Origin: Candidatus Roizmanbacteria bacterium CG11_big_fil_rev_8_21_14_0_20_36_8
GTDB taxonomy: Bacteria; Patescibacteriota; Microgenomatia; UBA1406; GWC2-37-13
Reading direction: 5' to 3'
DNA: 7,361 bases
Assembly: GCA_002796045.1 (NCBI GenBank)
Contig: PCVM01000062.1
Span: 1-7,361 of the forward strand
Every line of letters begins with the position of its first letter. Position 1 is the stretch's first letter. Below, one piece after another: positions 5,718-7,361 of this stretch. The notes below the pieces were generated by a model, which had not been told where the DNA came from, did no database searches, and worked only from the letters and a program-made list of their open reading frames with translations. Made by a program: the position numbers and the translations under genes.

Positions 5718-5965
5718 ACTCCATACGGTGACAAAAATAATGAGAATATCAATCCAAAAAAGGAAATAAGAACATAACCTTCGTATGCCACGCTATTTTT
5801 CATTGAGCGAGTAAGAACAAGAAATAGAAACAATGTGACTAATGATCCAAATCTAAATGGTAAAACAGGAATGCTTAGGAAATAAGCGATTATAAGAAAT
5901 ACTCCAAAAAGAGCAGTAAAAACATCTTTCTCATCGAAAAAAAATCTATCAAGTCGAAATATCAT
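5663..5965 (-). CDS. Small hydrophobic protein with about four membrane helices, function unknown
   Basis: I do not recognise this 100-residue protein. Its N-terminus is short, charged and probably cytoplasmic (RLDRFFFDEKD, 4-14). Hydrophobic segments follow at about 16-36, 39-53, 62-79 and 81-94, and the protein ends with the basic RRWKSI. This is the layout of a small four-helix inner-membrane protein with few polar residues inside the helices. Codon usage and frame conservation in the duplicated 3' end (copy 1 keeps frame and stop) support that it is a real gene. No ribosome site or -10 box stands at the ATG. It may be co-transcribed with the small gene 41 bases upstream on the same strand, and continue into mntA-hepT 21 bases downstream. 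Its job cannot be inferred. Confidence 0.7.
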   Translation of the reverse strand: MIFRLDRFFFDEKDVFTALFGVFLIIAYFLSIPVLPFRFGSLVTLFLFLVLTRSMKNSVAYEGYVLISFFGLIFSLFLSPYGVGIYLLISTLIYRRWKSI

Positions 5966-5985
5966 AGTATGGTGTAATGTGAATC

Positions 5986-6017
5986 AATTTCTAATTGACC
6001 TAATTTCTAATTCACTA
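5986..6017. repeat. Two tandem 16-bp units between the membrane-protein genes
   Basis: AATTTCTAATT occurs at 5986-5996 and again at 6002-6012, giving a 16-base period. A degenerate third piece (AATTCTAG) follows at 6017. The second unit contains the stop codon of the upstream small - strand gene. The cause may be simple slippage; no function is evident. Confidence 0.5.
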
Positions 6018-6153
6018 ATTCTAGCAAAAAACTCCACCCTTTATTCAAAATATAATACTGGTCAATAAAATAGGTAAGTACAAATGCAAGTAGGCTTATC
6101 AACCCAATACGAATCACTTGCACTTTCAGGTTCTTCGGAATCGCATATATCAT
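6007..6153 (-). CDS. Very small single-span membrane protein, hypothetical
   Basis: This is a 48-residue frame that I do not recognise. A basic N-terminal stretch (PKNLKVQVIR, 6-15) is followed by one hydrophobic segment (about 15-31, IGLISLLAFVLTYFID) and an aromatic-rich tail, as in a single-pass membrane protein with its N-terminus inside. The frame extends to an ATG at 6189, but that would overlap the divergent rarA start. ATG 6153 is preferred because a perfect TATAAT lies six bases in front of it. It is probably the first gene of a - strand unit running into the four-helix protein. It could still be a chance frame: the evidence is the promoter fit, the sensible topology and the otherwise empty 220-base gap. 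Confidence 0.45.
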   Translation of the reverse strand: MIYAIPKNLKVQVIRIGLISLLAFVLTYFIDQYYILNKGWSFLLELVN

Positions 6154-6159
6154 ACTTTG

Positions 6160-6165
6160 ATTATA
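6160..6165 (-). promoter_or_regulatory. Consensus -10 box of the small membrane-protein gene
   Basis: The - strand reads TATAAT, then six bases, then ATG (6153), so transcription would begin on the start codon itself. A GTGACA (five of six to TTGACA, plus-strand positions 6181-6186) lies upstream with a short 15-bp spacer. The -35 region therefore overlaps the start of rarA and the two divergent promoters interlock. Confidence 0.45.
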
Positions 6166-6175
6166 CACAACATGA

Positions 6176-6181
6176 TAAAAT
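6176..6181 (+). promoter_or_regulatory. Possible -10 box of rarA
   Basis: TAAAAT (five of six to TATAAT) is followed by six bases and the rarA ATG at 6188, predicting a leaderless or almost leaderless transcript. No Shine-Dalgarno motif is present in the short divergent gap (6154-6187), which agrees with this. A -35 element is not convincing. Confidence 0.35.
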
Positions 6182-6187
6182 GTCACC

Positions 6188-7361
6188 ATGGATACTCCCC
6201 TTGCAGACCGCCTTCGTCCAAAAACACTAAAAGACTACATCGGTCAAACTCATCTTCTGGGTCCTGGTATGCCGATAAGACGAATGATAGAAAACAAAAA
6301 AATCTCCTCAATGATTTTGTGGGGACCTCCAGGTTGTGGGAAAACAACTATCGCCCATCTCATCGCCCAATCTATTGACGCAGTTTTTGTGCCATTTTCT
6401 GCCGTAACCTCAGGCGTCAAAGAAGTGCGTCAGGTAATAGCCGAAGCTGAACAAAGGCTGCAATTTTTTAGACAAAACACAATTCTTTTTATTGATGAAA
6501 TTCACCGATTTAACAAAAGCCAACAGGACGCTTTTTTGCCAGCTGTTGAAACAGGCGTCATTACGCTAATTGGCGCTACAACTGAAAACCCAGGATTTGA
6601 GATAAACGCACCTCTGATTTCCCGAGCTCATGTTTATGTCCTTAAACAACTGACCGATGAGGAAATGCGAAAAATTGTTAAAAGAGCAATTAAAAAGTAC
6701 CCTCAAAATAAATTTGAGAAAGACGCTATCGATCATATCATCGTCTTTGCAAATGGAGATGCAAGATCGGCAATAAGCGCTATAGAGCTTTCGGCATCTA
6801 TGGCAAAACGTGTAAATTTGGAAATAGCAGAAGTTACTCTTCAACAAAAATCTATCTACTATGATAAAAAGGGAGACTCGCATTACGATACTATTTCAGC
6901 TTTTATCAAATCAATGCGTGGTAATAAGCCAGATGCTACGCTTCATTATTTATCAAGAATGATTAAGGCTGGGGAAGACCCGATGTTCATCGCCCGCCGT
7001 ATGGTAATTTTTGCAGCAGAAGACGTCAGTAATGCTCAGCCTACCGCTTTAGTTTTGGCGACTTCCACAATGCAGGCTGTGCACATGGTCGGGATGCCCG
7101 AGGCGCAAATAATACTCGCGCAGTGTGCCACGTATCTGGCGACAGCAAAAAAATCAATTGCTTCATATTCTGGATTAATGGCTGCGATGCATGATATTGA
7201 AACAATGAAGTTAGATCCAATCCCGCTCCATCTCCGAAATCCATCGAATAAAGTAATGAAAGAGGTGGGGTATGGAAAAGGTCACGTCAGGTATCCCTGG
7301 CAGGCCCAACAATCGGCCGACGCTAAAGCTATGGCCGACAAGCAGGAATATCTACCTGAAA
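6188..7361 (+). CDS. rarA: Replication-associated recombination protein A (AAA+ ATPase), 3' end outside window
   Basis: About 391 residues of RarA/MgsA, the clamp-loader-like AAA+ ATPase related to WRNIP1/Mgs1 that acts at stalled replication forks with single-strand-binding protein and RecA. It begins [20 protein letters not shown]. Walker A is [11 protein letters not shown] (Lys52), Walker B is LFIDEIHRF (Asp103-Glu104), sensor 1 is GATTENP (Asn134), the arginine finger is SR (Arg146), and sensor 2 lies in GDARSAI (Arg193). The C-terminal tetramerisation region holds [16 protein letters not shown] and [10 protein letters not shown], typical of the family. The frame is open at the window edge after QEYLPE, so only about the last ten residues should be missing. 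ATG 6188 fits the usual N-terminus. The 3' part is much more GC-rich (36 of 60 bases in 7081-7140) than the rest of the window. Confidence 0.96.
   Translation, partial: MDTPLADRLRPKTLKDYIGQTHLLGPGMPIRRMIENKKISSMILWGPPGCGKTTIAHLIAQSIDAVFVPFSAVTSGVKEVRQVIAEAEQRLQFFRQNTILFIDEIHRFNKSQQDAFLPAVETGVITLIGATTENPGFEINAPLISRAHVYVLKQLTDEEMRKIVKRAIKKYPQNKFEKDAIDHIIVFANGDARSAISAIELSASMAKRVNLEIAEVTLQQKSIYYDKKGDSHYDTISAFIKSMRGNKPDATLHYLSRMIKAGEDPMFIARRMVIFAAEDVSNAQPTALVLATSTMQAVHMVGMPEAQIILAQCATYLATAKKSIASYSGLMAAMHDIETMKLDPIPLHLRNPSNKVMKEVGYGKGHVRYPWQAQQSADAKAMADKQEYLPE

Noticed and set aside
6118..6378. 86-codon open frame on the + strand
   Set aside because: It is an out-of-frame shadow over the rarA start with no sensible composition. 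rarA covers the same bases with intact AAA+ motifs.

Overview
The window (7361 bases, AT-rich, mostly well under 45% G+C by eye) looks bacterial and chromosomal. It has three parts: the distal portion of a compact histidine-biosynthesis operon on the + strand, a small rearranged accessory patch, and the start of the replication-maintenance ATPase gene rarA/mgsA. TGA is the stop codon of most genes here, so genetic codes that reassign TGA are excluded. Shine-Dalgarno motifs are almost absent: only hisH has a clear one. Several genes start directly behind a -10-like box. An AT-rich genome with few Shine-Dalgarno sites and tight packing would fit a candidate-phylum (Patescibacteria-like) or similar bacterium, but this is an inference and I cannot name the taxon.

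Positions 1-4619 hold, in order, the 3' end of hisD, hisC, a HAD-family phosphatase gene, hisB (dehydratase only), hisH, hisF, hisI and hisE. From hisC to hisI every junction is a 4-base ATGA overlap, so one polycistronic message with coupled translation is likely. The proteins cover imidazole-ring formation through histidinol oxidation. HisI and HisE carry out the two early PR-ATP steps, HisH-HisF the glutamine-dependent cyclase, HisB the dehydration and HisC the transamination. The HAD protein is the natural candidate for histidinol-phosphate phosphatase, and HisD performs the final oxidation. hisG and hisA are not present. hisA is notably missing from its usual place between hisH and hisF, although it may lie upstream of the window.

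Positions 4620-6187 are an accessory patch. A near-consensus promoter abuts the end of hisE and drives a DinD-like gene that is cut off after about 74 residues. The cut falls at the edge of a 55-bp direct repeat. The repeat recurs 716 bp downstream, where it is the true 3' end of a gene for a small four-helix membrane protein on the - strand. Between the two copies lies an intact MntA/HepT (MNT-HEPN) toxin-antitoxin pair on the - strand. Recombination between the repeats would delete the pair and leave one intact membrane-protein gene. A second very small membrane-protein gene sits between that gene and rarA, transcribed away from rarA.

Positions 6188-7361 encode RarA/MgsA on the + strand. 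It is open to the end of the window and lacks only its last few residues. No tRNA, rRNA, CRISPR array, IS element or convincing rho-independent terminator was seen, and no gene-free stretch exceeds 100 bases.
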